38,310 nucleotides of DNA from Bacteroidales bacterium UBA1309. Lineage in GTDB: Bacteria > Bacteroidota > Bacteroidia > Bacteroidales > Dysgonomonadaceae. The DNA lies in NCBI GenBank assembly GCA_002307185.1, contig DBTT01000055.1, positions 1 through 38,310 on the forward strand, written 5' to 3'. Positions 23,518-33,103 of this stretch are shown piece after piece; positions within the stretch are counted from its first letter, which is position 1; every line of letters begins with the position of its first letter. The notes beneath the pieces were generated by a model. That model made no database searches and was not told the origin of the DNA. It was given only the letters and a program-made list of their open reading frames with translations. A program made the position numbers and the translations under genes.

Positions 23518-24843
23518 ATGAAAAATGTAAAAAAACTACATGTCTATTTGTTCGTGATGGCAGTCTGCTGCATAGCCACATTTTTTGTTTCCTGCGATGG
23601 ATTTAGATTACCTGCGGTCGAAGAAGCGACAGTTGGGGTCTATAGTGTCTGGACAAGCCAGGAAGGAACTACCAGCACGGAAATCACCGGTTCTTACCTG
23701 GGGCGACGCATTCGCCTGAAAGGTTTTGGTTTTACTGGTCTGACGGCTGTGTATTGTAATGGACTGAAAGCATCTTATAATACAAGTTATGTTTCTGATA
23801 ATTCGATAACATTTACTATCCCCACAACTACTCCAATCGCGGAAGACATGACGGATACCACTTCCATGAATGTTATCAAGGTGGTGACTAATCACGGGAA
23901 TGCGTATTTCTCATTCACATTTAAGAAAACGTCCGTGATAACCAAAGTCTCGAATACGCTTCCCAACGAAGGAGATGTGATCACGCTAACAGGAAATTAC
24001 CTTTTAACCACCACAGCAGTCAGTTTCCCATCAAGCAACGGATATGTCGATGCCACAGAATTTACCGTGGTGGACAAGACTACTGTTACCGCTGTCACAC
24101 CTTCGGGTGTAGGTGATATCAGCGGATCCATCAGAATCCTCTGCAACGAGGGGGATACGGTGTATTCTCCAGCCTACATGTTTTATAAAAATGGGATATT
24201 CTTGAAATCGTTTAAGGAATCCTATATTGTCGCTTCTCCTTCGAATGGAGCCATATTGGGTGACTCGGCTTCTATTGCCCAATTAACGGGGCTTGCCCAG
24301 AACCCGGACACGGTGTTGGCGTTCCCTGCACAGGCGGGATCCATAGCCATTAAAACTTCGCTGAGTAGTTTGAACTCTTTTATTAAGTGGTATCCTAGTC
24401 TCGCTATTTCGGCGATGTTAAAAAAGACCAGCTCTGAGATCACTTCATCAACCAGTATGGAAGATTTGGCCATTCAATTTGATTTGTATTCCCCATACAG
24501 TTGGAGTTCGGGAGCAATTCCATACAAGCATGATAAGAATTATTCAACTAAGACAAGTGCGCTGGTTTACAATTATCTTCCTTGGTCGGTAGGGTCACCG
24601 TACACTTTCTCGAGCGGATGGGAAACTGTGACTATTAATTTTAGTGATTTCACCGGAATAACCTTGACCTCAATTGGGGCTAGCACCATTGCCACTACCT
24701 CAGGACTCCAGTCACTGATAGGCTTCATCAATATAGATGCTAATGGCGATGGTCATACGGCAACCGTGATGAATCAATTTCAATTGTTTATTGCAAATGT
24801 AAGGATAGTCCCAACAGAGACACCTGTGACATCAGACTATTGA
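23518..24843 (+). CDS. Surface glycan-binding lipoprotein (SGBP, SusE/F position), first
   Basis: 441 residues. Lipoprotein signal with Cys26 (FFVSC) followed by DG, which fits surface-exported lipoproteins. Two IPT/TIG-like beta-sandwich repeats (~38-140 and ~140-230; LKGFGFTGLTAVYCNG, LTGNYLLTTTAVSFP) lead to a C-terminal ~200-residue domain like the binding domain of SGBP-B proteins. The end, FQLFIANVRIVP, mirrors YQFLVRNFRLIP of the lipoprotein at 33104, so the two are paralogues. Role: capture of the polysaccharide at the cell surface for SusC/SusD. First gene of the operon; the SusC gene follows after 10-55 nt. Confidence 0.8.
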   Translation: MKNVKKLHVYLFVMAVCCIATFFVSCDGFRLPAVEEATVGVYSVWTSQEGTTSTEITGSYLGRRIRLKGFGFTGLTAVYCNGLKASYNTSYVSDNSITFTIPTTTPIAEDMTDTTSMNVIKVVTNHGNAYFSFTFKKTSVITKVSNTLPNEGDVITLTGNYLLTTTAVSFPSSNGYVDATEFTVVDKTTVTAVTPSGVGDISGSIRILCNEGDTVYSPAYMFYKNGIFLKSFKESYIVASPSNGAILGDSASIAQLTGLAQNPDTVLAFPAQAGSIAIKTSLSSLNSFIKWYPSLAISAMLKKTSSEITSSTSMEDLAIQFDLYSPYSWSSGAIPYKHDKNYSTKTSALVYNYLPWSVGSPYTFSSGWETVTINFSDFTGITLTSIGASTIATTSGLQSLIGFINIDANGDGHTATVMNQFQLFIANVRIVPTETPVTSDY

Positions 24844-24897
24844 TCATCAATCATGAAAATAGAACTATTGGGAATTAAACCATTAAATAATCATACT

Positions 24898-27705
24898 ATG
24901 AAGGGCTTTATAAAAGGGAAACCTCTTTGTTGTAAATTTTTGCTATTCCTCGTCCTTTTCTCAAATATCCAGATACTACTTATCAAAGGGTATGCTAGTG
25001 GGCAAGGACAGCAAGATGGCAAGAAACAGCAGCAGGTTTCATTGAAAGGAGAAGTTGTTAACAGCGATGGAGTCTCCATCAAAGGAGTTTTGATCCAAAG
25101 CAATGGAAGGAAAATAATAGTCACCAACGCAAGCGGATTGTTCAACATCAAGGTGGACAAAGAATCGGTGATTCGTTTCTCCATTGCAAATTACAAGGAA
25201 CAATCTATCGTGGCTGTTGACAATCAATCCGAAGTGAAGATTGTACTCGAAAAATCGGGTTCTATATTTAACGACAATGTAAATCTTGGATACTGGACTC
25301 AGGACAGAGGTAGTTTCACGGGATCTAACACTACCGTGTACACCTCGGAGGCAAACAATCAGCATGCAATCAGTATCCAGGATATACTTGGAGGATTGGT
25401 TCCCGGTCTTACCGTCAGTGCGAATTCCGGGATTCCAGGAGCCTCCAGCCAAGTTTCCGTTCGAGGAATAAGAACCTTGCAATTGAATTCCAATCCTATA
25501 TATGTAGTTGACGGAATGATTATAAATCCAGATGAAACAGGAGATTATGTCGAAAACCTATTGTCATCCATTGATCCCAACAACGTTGAGCGGATTGATG
25601 TGCTGAAAGATGTGGCTGCAACCTCTTTGTATGGTGCGCAGGCTGCGAATGGAGTGGTGGTGGTTACCTCCAAAAGGGGAAAACTGTCTCAGAATCCTGT
25701 GTTGAAAATTGGCGGGCAATGGGGAGTGAATTCCTTACCCAAGAAATATGATGTTGCAAGCGTTTTAGGCTCAGGATCGACCGATGAGCAAAACACAATG
25801 TTTCAAACAGCCTTTACAAATCAATACAGTTTATCTTGTTTTGGGGGCGGCGAAACATCAACTTACAACATCACGTCCGGGTATTTGGATGAAAAAGGAA
25901 TCATGTCGGGCACCGGGATGACTCGCTTCACTTCCAGTGTCGGCAGCACGATCGGATATAAAAGCTGGTTAGAAGCTGGAATGAATATTCTGATGAATGT
26001 CTCAAATCAGAATAATATTGCCGAAAGCTGGGATCAGCTAAGATACACCCTTGATCCGTCAGCTGAACCCAATGGCTATTCTGCCGAATATGTAATGAAC
26101 AGCAAGACGGCTAAAGCAAAAAGATATATGGGCAACGGTAGGGCATACGTGGAAATAAGACCGTCAAAGAAAATAACCCTCCGTTCAGAGATGACAGACA
26201 ACGCCTCTTTCACGGAAAAAAGCTATTTCGGTCAAAGGCTTGACACAACCTATTCTTCCGATGTAGATTATGCGGAAGCACTGCGCTCCCAATATAAACA
26301 TTATATCAATGAATTTACGTGGAGGAACATCCTGACTTACCAAACAACATTTGGGAAGATACATCAGTTGAAAGTCTTGGGCGGGCATGAATACAAGAGC
26401 ACATACGACAATTACACTTTCGTTAGCCGGACAGGCTCTTCCCTTGACGATGCTTATTTGCCAGACATTAATGCCGGTGCCGATGACGGGTCTTATGCCG
26501 GTGGAGCCTATTTCCAATACAAAACAGTTTCTTATTTCGGCGATGTAAATTACGGTTTGCTTGACCGCTACTTCCTGACGGGAACTTTCCGGCAAGACGG
26601 AAATTCCCTTTATTCTGCTGGAAACCGCTGGGGAAATTCAGGATCCGGAGGTTTTGCCTGGAGAGTGAGCAACGAGCCTTTCATGAAAGGGGTGAAAAAG
26701 GTCATGGACGAGTTGAAAATCCGAGGCAGCTATGGAGTTGTGGGAAACAACAACATCTCGAAGAAATATTATAGCAACCTTGACTTATACTCCTACTCTA
26801 ACGAAAATGGGATTTCTTCGATGACGATTATGATGGACCAAAGCGATGCCGGTTGGGAAAAAACCAACTCCTTGAACATTGGTCTCGACATGTCTTTTCT
26901 GAATGGCCGTATCCAGCTCAGCGCCGACGCTTACAAGGATGTCACAAAAAACTTGCTGTTCCAGGTACCTCTTGTTTCGACCGATTTCCAGAGAGACTCC
27001 ACTTGGTTTAATGTGGGATCACTAAAGAACCGCGGTTTTGAACTCTCCTTGAAAACCATCAATATTAATAACGGCAATTTTGAGTGGAACACAAGTGTGA
27101 ATTTCGCTTTCAACAAAAATGAAGTTGTGTCGCTTAATACAGAGGGCAACTACATCAATGCCTACGATTGGAGTTCTGAAAATGAAAACAGTGGAATCCT
27201 CACCCGCACTGCCCAAGGGCATTCGGTTGCTGAGTTTTACGATGCAACAAACGAAAAGTTTTTGGGAAGTGCTTCTCCTAAAATGACCATCGGGTTTGTC
27301 AATTCATTCAAATGCCGTGATTTCGACTTCTCTTTCATGCTTTACTCGCGGATCGGAGCGAAAGCCTTTAATTACACGTCGTATGCGCTGGGAGGATATT
27401 CCGACTATGCAGGCAATGTGGAAAAGGCAGACTACCTTAGGATGAAGAATATGACTCTTGGTTATAATCTTTCCAGTAAGATTAGTCAAAAGTTTAAGAT
27501 AACAAATATGAGGATATATGCCAATGTCACAAATCTATTTACTGTCACGAGTTATTCGGGCTATGACCCGGAGATTGGCAATGCGGCATATTACACGAAT
27601 AGAAATACCGGGGTGTCTTCTCCCAGTGTGCTGTATAATGGTGTAGATGCATTCAGGCTACCAAATCCAAGAACGATTTCAATAGGTCTGGAAGTAACTT
27701 TATGA
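24898..27705 (+). CDS. SusC-like TonB-dependent receptor, divergent copy
   Basis: 935 residues from ATG 24898. The in-frame ATG at 24853 would add 15 polar residues ahead of the signal peptide. After the signal come a carboxypeptidase-D-like domain (LKGEVVNSDGVSIKGVLIQS), the plug (ISIQDILGGLVPGL ... SQVSVRGIRTLQ ... IYVVDGMI ... RIDVLKDVAATSLYGAQAAN), and a 22-strand-type barrel ending FRLPNPRTISIGLEVTL. The usual 'EVVVxGYG...TGAV' linker is degraded to NLGYWTQDRGSFTGS. Imports oligosaccharide through the outer membrane using TonB. No SusD of its own follows; the next gene is a second SusC. Confidence 0.92.
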   Translation: MKGFIKGKPLCCKFLLFLVLFSNIQILLIKGYASGQGQQDGKKQQQVSLKGEVVNSDGVSIKGVLIQSNGRKIIVTNASGLFNIKVDKESVIRFSIANYKEQSIVAVDNQSEVKIVLEKSGSIFNDNVNLGYWTQDRGSFTGSNTTVYTSEANNQHAISIQDILGGLVPGLTVSANSGIPGASSQVSVRGIRTLQLNSNPIYVVDGMIINPDETGDYVENLLSSIDPNNVERIDVLKDVAATSLYGAQAANGVVVVTSKRGKLSQNPVLKIGGQWGVNSLPKKYDVASVLGSGSTDEQNTMFQTAFTNQYSLSCFGGGETSTYNITSGYLDEKGIMSGTGMTRFTSSVGSTIGYKSWLEAGMNILMNVSNQNNIAESWDQLRYTLDPSAEPNGYSAEYVMNSKTAKAKRYMGNGRAYVEIRPSKKITLRSEMTDNASFTEKSYFGQRLDTTYSSDVDYAEALRSQYKHYINEFTWRNILTYQTTFGKIHQLKVLGGHEYKSTYDNYTFVSRTGSSLDDAYLPDINAGADDGSYAGGAYFQYKTVSYFGDVNYGLLDRYFLTGTFRQDGNSLYSAGNRWGNSGSGGFAWRVSNEPFMKGVKKVMDELKIRGSYGVVGNNNISKKYYSNLDLYSYSNENGISSMTIMMDQSDAGWEKTNSLNIGLDMSFLNGRIQLSADAYKDVTKNLLFQVPLVSTDFQRDSTWFNVGSLKNRGFELSLKTININNGNFEWNTSVNFAFNKNEVVSLNTEGNYINAYDWSSENENSGILTRTAQGHSVAEFYDATNEKFLGSASPKMTIGFVNSFKCRDFDFSFMLYSRIGAKAFNYTSYALGGYSDYAGNVEKADYLRMKNMTLGYNLSSKISQKFKITNMRIYANVTNLFTVTSYSGYDPEIGNAAYYTNRNTGVSSPSVLYNGVDAFRLPNPRTISIGLEVTL

Positions 27706-27754
27706 TGGCATGTGTAAAAAAAATAGATTGAATAACATATATAATTTTAATAGG

Positions 27755-30700
27755 ATGAAAGATATTAAAAGAACGTTTTCTCTCGAGTTCTGTCGGCTTT
27801 CTTTCAGATTGTTGCTGTTGCTGGCTTTGATCTTAGCTTGTCCAGTTTCAGTGGATGCGTCTTCCGGTGCAGAGATATTGGCTCCCGCAGATGATAATTT
27901 CATATTGAAGGGAACAGTTATATATTCCGAAGATTCCCAGCCTCTTATAGGGGTAAGTGTGTCAGTGAACGGTAAGTCGGTGGCTATATCGGATGACAAT
28001 GGAAATTTCTTGATAAAAGATTGCAAAATAGGAACAACTTTAACTTTTTCATATATCGGAATGGAAAAACAAACCGTGAAAGTGAAAAGTATGGCACCAC
28101 TAAAAGTTATTTTGGAACCTGATTCTCACGTGTTGAACGAGGTCGTGGCAATCGGATACGGTAAAATGAAACGTTCCGACCTGACAGGTGCAGTGACGTC
28201 CATATCGTCGAAGGAAATTGAAGAACAGAATATCACGACTATCGACCAGGCTTTGCAAGGGAGGATTGCCGGCTTGAACCTCACTCAAAATACAGGCACG
28301 CCAGGTTCGGGCACATCCATCACCATCCGGGGTGCAGGATCTATCCAAGGAAGCACGCAGCCTATTTTTGTGGTTGATGGGGTTGTCATCACTTCCGACA
28401 ACACAGATTATACACAAAACCCCCTTGCTGGTATCAATCCGGCCGATGTTGAAAGTATCGAAGTGCTTAGAGACGCTTCGGCGACGGCCATATACGGGGC
28501 GCAAGCTGCGAATGGGGTTATATTGGTGAGTTTGAAGAAGGGGAAACGGAACGAACGCACTAGCATTTCTTTCAGTTCCAATTTTGGATTCACAGAACTG
28601 GCGAAGAAGTATGATGTCCTCAATTTGAAACAATATGCTACGTATCTGCACAATTATTTGTCCGAAAGAATACTTGTGGGTCATGATGCTACCACAGCTA
28701 CTCAAACCGCCGAATACCAGTATTATAGTCATCCGGAACTACTCTCGGATGGGTATGATTGGCAGGATATTATGTTCAGAAGGGGTTATACACAGAGTTA
28801 TAATCTGGCCTTACGCGGTGGAGGGGACAAATCGTCCTATTCAGCATCAGGCAGCTATGAGGAAAATAATGGATCGGCGATCGGTTCCCTTTTCCAAAGA
28901 TTCACTCTCCGGTCAATAGCAGAGATAAGGCCAAAGAAATGGCTGATGGTGGGAATATCCACAAATTTTTACAATAGTTACCAGGAGGATGTCGTTGATG
29001 CCGGCAGCCAGATATATAATGCCCTCCGGTCCCAGCCCTATTTGAGCCCGGATGCGCAACTCTCGTACAATTCCAACAACGACGGGTATTCTTCATACAA
29101 TCCTTTCGCACAGTTCAATGCGACAGAGAAGTGGACACGTAATTTCGGGGTACAGCAAACACTGTATGCGGAAATCAGTCCAGTGAGCTGGTTGAAATAT
29201 AGGATCGAACTGAACGACAATTTCAATTTTTCGAAGTTCCACTATTATCTGGGTCCTTACGTGTCGGGCTATTCCTATAACAGCAGCCTGATCCGATCCA
29301 ATAGGGATAATTTCTGGAACAGATATACCTGGAAGAATATTCTGACCGTTGACAAAACATTCAAGAAAGATCACAAGCTGACACTCATGATGGGGTCCGA
29401 ATATACGGAAGATTCAAACAATTATTCCTTGGCCCAAAGGACAGAGTATTACGATCCGGATACCAGCGAAGGAGTGACTACCGACAACGAAATCAGTGCG
29501 GGGGATCCCTCGCATTCAACCGCCCAGGGGCAAACGTACCTGTACAGGATGTTCTCTCTTTTCGGCAGGGCATTCTACAGTTTCAAAGATCGTTATTTGT
29601 TTACGGCAACTATCCGCGAAGATGGAACTTCACGATTTGGGAACGGAAATAAATGGGGGACTTTCCCCTCTTTAGCCTTTGCATGGAGGATGAGCGAAGA
29701 GCCTTGGTTCAAAAAGCAGGCTTTAAGCAATACCATGAACAACGCGAAGCTTCGCCTAAGCTGGGGATTGGTTGGAAATTCCAACGTAGGGAACTTCCAA
29801 TATACCCGTACGCTGAGTTCCACAACAAATGGCTTTGGGCAGGTTTGGTTAACATCTACCCTTGGAAATCCCGATCTGAAATGGGAATCCACAAATTCCT
29901 ACAATGCAGGATTTGATCTCGACTTTCTTCGAAGCAGGTTTCAGATAATCTTTGATGCCTACTATAAAAAGACCAATAACCTGTTGTTGCAATTGTCGTT
30001 GCCTGGTTACATGGGTTCAAGTAGCAATGGCGGTTACACATCTCCCTACTATAATATTGGTTCTATCACCAACAAGGGCATTGAATTAACCATAAACAGC
30101 ACAAATATCTCGAACAACAAGTTTACATGGAAGACAAATCTGACTTTTTCCAAAAACATCAACGAGGTCACTTCTTTGAATGTAAGTTCTGGATATTTTG
30201 ATACCGGTTCATACTGGAGAACGGCAGTCGGGCATCCAGTCGGACAGTTCTATGGTTATGTCTTTGATGGACGGATAAACAGTGCAGCTGATTTCCTTGT
30301 TGACAATGGGGATGGGACAAGCACTGTCAAACGTGCGACAACATCCTATAGCAGAGGTACGATCGTAAACAATACTATCAACTATAGCACAACATATATC
30401 GGGGATTATCTTTTTAAAGATGTTAATGATGACGGAGTATTGGATTCCTCGGACCGTACTTATATAGGAAATCCCTTCCCTAAATTTACCATTGGTCTTA
30501 ACAATACGTTCAATTACAAAGGATTTGATGCGTCTTTTTTCCTGTATGCGAGTGTTGGAGGGAAAATATACAATTATACGCGTTATGAGATGGAGAATAC
30601 GAATGCCCAGTACAACAATAAGGCTACAACAATTTTGGATGCTCCGGTGACAGGATTTTACGATGACTTGATCAGCTATGCCAATATTTGGAATGTGTAT

Positions 30701-31075
30701 ATTACCAATGCGAACAGCAGCCCCGCTAGATTAGCTCGTTTGTATCGTGCCAATGATGTTAATCTAAATAGCAGGACATCCACGGCATATATCGAGGATG
30801 GATCTTATTTACGCTTGAAAGACCTGAGTGTGGGATACACCTTGCCCAAGAAATATGCCAGCCTGTTCAAAATTTCTAGGATGAGAATCTTTGCAAGATT
30901 GGGTAATGTGGTGACTATTACCGGATATTCGGGATATGACCCCGAGGTGGGATATACTCCTTCAGGTGTAAGTACCAATGGGGTATCTTCAGTGTCTATG
31001 ACCAGAACAGGGGTGGATAGCTTTAGGAATCCAAGTCCCCGTACCTATTCTTTCGGTGTTGACATAGGATTATAA
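27755..31075 (+). CDS. SusC-like TonB-dependent receptor, main copy
   Basis: 1106 residues from ATG 27755, preceded by AGG; the in-frame ATG at 27710 would lengthen the N-terminus by 15 residues ahead of a good signal peptide. Domains: carboxypeptidase-D-like (LKGTVIYSEDSQPLIGVSVSV), canonical linker LNEVVAIGYGKMKRSDLTGAV, plug (IDQALQGRIAGLNLTQ, VESIEVLRDASATAIYGAQAAN), and a barrel ending FRNPSPRTYSFGVDIGL. It is directly followed by SusD (26 nt), with which it should form the lid-and-barrel import complex. About 170 residues longer than the preceding SusC, mostly in barrel loops. Confidence 0.95.
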   Translation: MKDIKRTFSLEFCRLSFRLLLLLALILACPVSVDASSGAEILAPADDNFILKGTVIYSEDSQPLIGVSVSVNGKSVAISDDNGNFLIKDCKIGTTLTFSYIGMEKQTVKVKSMAPLKVILEPDSHVLNEVVAIGYGKMKRSDLTGAVTSISSKEIEEQNITTIDQALQGRIAGLNLTQNTGTPGSGTSITIRGAGSIQGSTQPIFVVDGVVITSDNTDYTQNPLAGINPADVESIEVLRDASATAIYGAQAANGVILVSLKKGKRNERTSISFSSNFGFTELAKKYDVLNLKQYATYLHNYLSERILVGHDATTATQTAEYQYYSHPELLSDGYDWQDIMFRRGYTQSYNLALRGGGDKSSYSASGSYEENNGSAIGSLFQRFTLRSIAEIRPKKWLMVGISTNFYNSYQEDVVDAGSQIYNALRSQPYLSPDAQLSYNSNNDGYSSYNPFAQFNATEKWTRNFGVQQTLYAEISPVSWLKYRIELNDNFNFSKFHYYLGPYVSGYSYNSSLIRSNRDNFWNRYTWKNILTVDKTFKKDHKLTLMMGSEYTEDSNNYSLAQRTEYYDPDTSEGVTTDNEISAGDPSHSTAQGQTYLYRMFSLFGRAFYSFKDRYLFTATIREDGTSRFGNGNKWGTFPSLAFAWRMSEEPWFKKQALSNTMNNAKLRLSWGLVGNSNVGNFQYTRTLSSTTNGFGQVWLTSTLGNPDLKWESTNSYNAGFDLDFLRSRFQIIFDAYYKKTNNLLLQLSLPGYMGSSSNGGYTSPYYNIGSITNKGIELTINSTNISNNKFTWKTNLTFSKNINEVTSLNVSSGYFDTGSYWRTAVGHPVGQFYGYVFDGRINSAADFLVDNGDGTSTVKRATTSYSRGTIVNNTINYSTTYIGDYLFKDVNDDGVLDSSDRTYIGNPFPKFTIGLNNTFNYKGFDASFFLYASVGGKIYNYTRYEMENTNAQYNNKATTILDAPVTGFYDDLISYANIWNVYITNANSSPARLARLYRANDVNLNSRTSTAYIEDGSYLRLKDLSVGYTLPKKYASLFKISRMRIFARLGNVVTITGYSGYDPEVGYTPSGVSTNGVSSVSMTRTGVDSFRNPSPRTYSFGVDIGL

Positions 31076-31101
31076 ATGAAATAACTAGAAGATTACAAAT
31101 T

Positions 31102-33087
31102 ATGAAAAATAATATAATATCAGGCTTCTTCTTGTCGATTGCGTTTGTCTCGCTATTGACAAGTTGTAACGACAAGCTGAATGTTGATTCCACCTATTTG
31201 GTGTCTGAAGATGCGTATTACACAAGCTATGCTAACACAAGAAGTGCTACCGCAGCATTGTATAGCTATCCGTGGGCCGTTTTTGAAAACTATTTTGATG
31301 TCTATTATGGTGATTTACGCGCAGGTAACTCCTTATCGAAACAGTCAAATGTTAGTGCTAATTCAACTATGGATTATATTTTCTGGAATACGACTTCTCT
31401 TGCCTCGCAAATGGCAGACGGTTGGAATTCGCTTTATGCTGTGGTTGCGCAGTCAAGCAATGTGATAGTCAGTATGGAGCGGTCGGAAGAAAAGAATCCT
31501 GATTTTTGCGGAACGGAAGAAAACCTAAGGATTTGCTATGGGGAAGCGAGATTTATAAGGGCAGTTGCGTATTGGTATCTTGCCGATATTTGGCATGATG
31601 TACTCATTATCGAAGACCCCGAAAATTATACTTTAGACTTTCAATCCATCGCACCCTCTCCTTATGAAGATGTGTTGGAATATGCGGCTCGTGACCTCAG
31701 GTATGCGGCACAGTATTTGCCCGATGATGAGACTGCGGGCGAAGGAACGGCATGCAGCCGTAGGCTAACCAAAGCATCAGCCTACGGGATGTTGTCGCGG
31801 ATATATTGTTCGATGGCTGCCTACGCACGTGGAGGTTGGTTTTCGAACAGCTTGTCGAGCAGTACTGGTTCATCGACTACCGAAAACCAAAATCCCCACA
31901 AGTCGGAATACTATACATATTACGCCTCACTCTCCGGTTTGGGGGTAAGCACAGATGCTGAACTTGGTAAGGCGCTATACCAATTGGCTCTCAATGCAGC
32001 TGATAACTGTATTTCGTATGCCGATGCTGGAAGCTATTCCTTGTTGAGCGATTACGAAGATATATCCCTTGTGGGGCATAAGCAGACAGAAGAGTTGTTT
32101 GCTATGCAGTATGCAATCGGGTGGGAAACCTATTCCTACGGAGGTAACCGCAAACAAAGTTCCTGGGGATTCAATAATCAATACTTGGTTAACGGCTTGT
32201 TTGGTGCAAATGGAGGCTCCTACTACATGAGCTTATCCCTCCTAGAAGATATGCTGACTCCGAATGCTCCGGATTCGACAGATACCAACGGACATACGAT
32301 CTTGGTGGGTGCCGGGGAATCGGGAGTGGACCGCGTGTATGGTTCCCTATTCACCAAGGGAGAATATTACGACAGGCTTGCCAATGGAATGGTGCAATTA
32401 AGCGGTATTTATGGGAGTCTGTCTACTTCTATCGGGGTTCAAATACGCAAGTTCATGGTGGGGATTGAAGCAGATACGGGCTATCCCGTGTATCAGTACA
32501 ACTCAGGATTATCACAACCAATGCTAAGGCTGGCCGATGTCTATTTGATGAGAGTAGAGGCAAGCATGGGCCTGAATGATGCCACTTCCACTTCTGATGC
32601 GACAGACATTACGCTGTTTAATAAAGTGCGTGCGCGTGCCGGAGGAAGTGCCATAAGCGATGACGGAAGCATTAGTTTCTCTACCCTGCTGAAAGAACGC
32701 CGGATGGAACTCTTGTGGGAAGGTCTCTACATGCACGATTTACTGAGGTATTCTTTTTATGATTATACGGATGCCAAGCAATTGCTAGTATCCCAAGATT
32801 GCTACTCCAGTTATACTTGTGTCGGCAACAGAGGAGATTCAACCCTTACTACTCCCACTGAGGCGGAATATACGATAGCCACGGATGGCTATACCTATAC
32901 CGGGCTTGGAGATAACCGCCGCTCGATAACCAACTGGACATTCTGGCGGTTGGACTATCCGAAGGAATCTTCAGATATAAATACTTATTTGACCTCAACC
33001 CCTAAGAATGGAGATTATCAGACGGTGGGAATCGGAGGATTAAGATATTACAGTTTTGATTGGTCGAGCCAGTTTAATGCAGATTGA
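31102..33087 (+). CDS. SusD/RagB-like nutrient-binding outer membrane lipoprotein
   Basis: 661 residues, lipoprotein signal with Cys22 (LLTSCNDKL). The helical TPR-like N-terminal part (GEARFIRAVAYWYLADIWHDVLII) and the C-terminal RagB/SusD end (LRLADVYLMRVEASMGLND; FNKVRARAGG; LLKERRMELLWEGLYMHDLLRY; NWTFWRLDYPKE) are typical. At 661 it is somewhat longer than the usual ~550. It caps the SusC barrel and binds glycan. It is the only SusD for two SusC proteins in this operon. Confidence 0.95.
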   Translation: MKNNIISGFFLSIAFVSLLTSCNDKLNVDSTYLVSEDAYYTSYANTRSATAALYSYPWAVFENYFDVYYGDLRAGNSLSKQSNVSANSTMDYIFWNTTSLASQMADGWNSLYAVVAQSSNVIVSMERSEEKNPDFCGTEENLRICYGEARFIRAVAYWYLADIWHDVLIIEDPENYTLDFQSIAPSPYEDVLEYAARDLRYAAQYLPDDETAGEGTACSRRLTKASAYGMLSRIYCSMAAYARGGWFSNSLSSSTGSSTTENQNPHKSEYYTYYASLSGLGVSTDAELGKALYQLALNAADNCISYADAGSYSLLSDYEDISLVGHKQTEELFAMQYAIGWETYSYGGNRKQSSWGFNNQYLVNGLFGANGGSYYMSLSLLEDMLTPNAPDSTDTNGHTILVGAGESGVDRVYGSLFTKGEYYDRLANGMVQLSGIYGSLSTSIGVQIRKFMVGIEADTGYPVYQYNSGLSQPMLRLADVYLMRVEASMGLNDATSTSDATDITLFNKVRARAGGSAISDDGSISFSTLLKERRMELLWEGLYMHDLLRYSFYDYTDAKQLLVSQDCYSSYTCVGNRGDSTLTTPTEAEYTIATDGYTYTGLGDNRRSITNWTFWRLDYPKESSDINTYLTSTPKNGDYQTVGIGGLRYYSFDWSSQFNAD

Positions 33088-33103
33088 TATAAAAATAAAA
33101 AAC

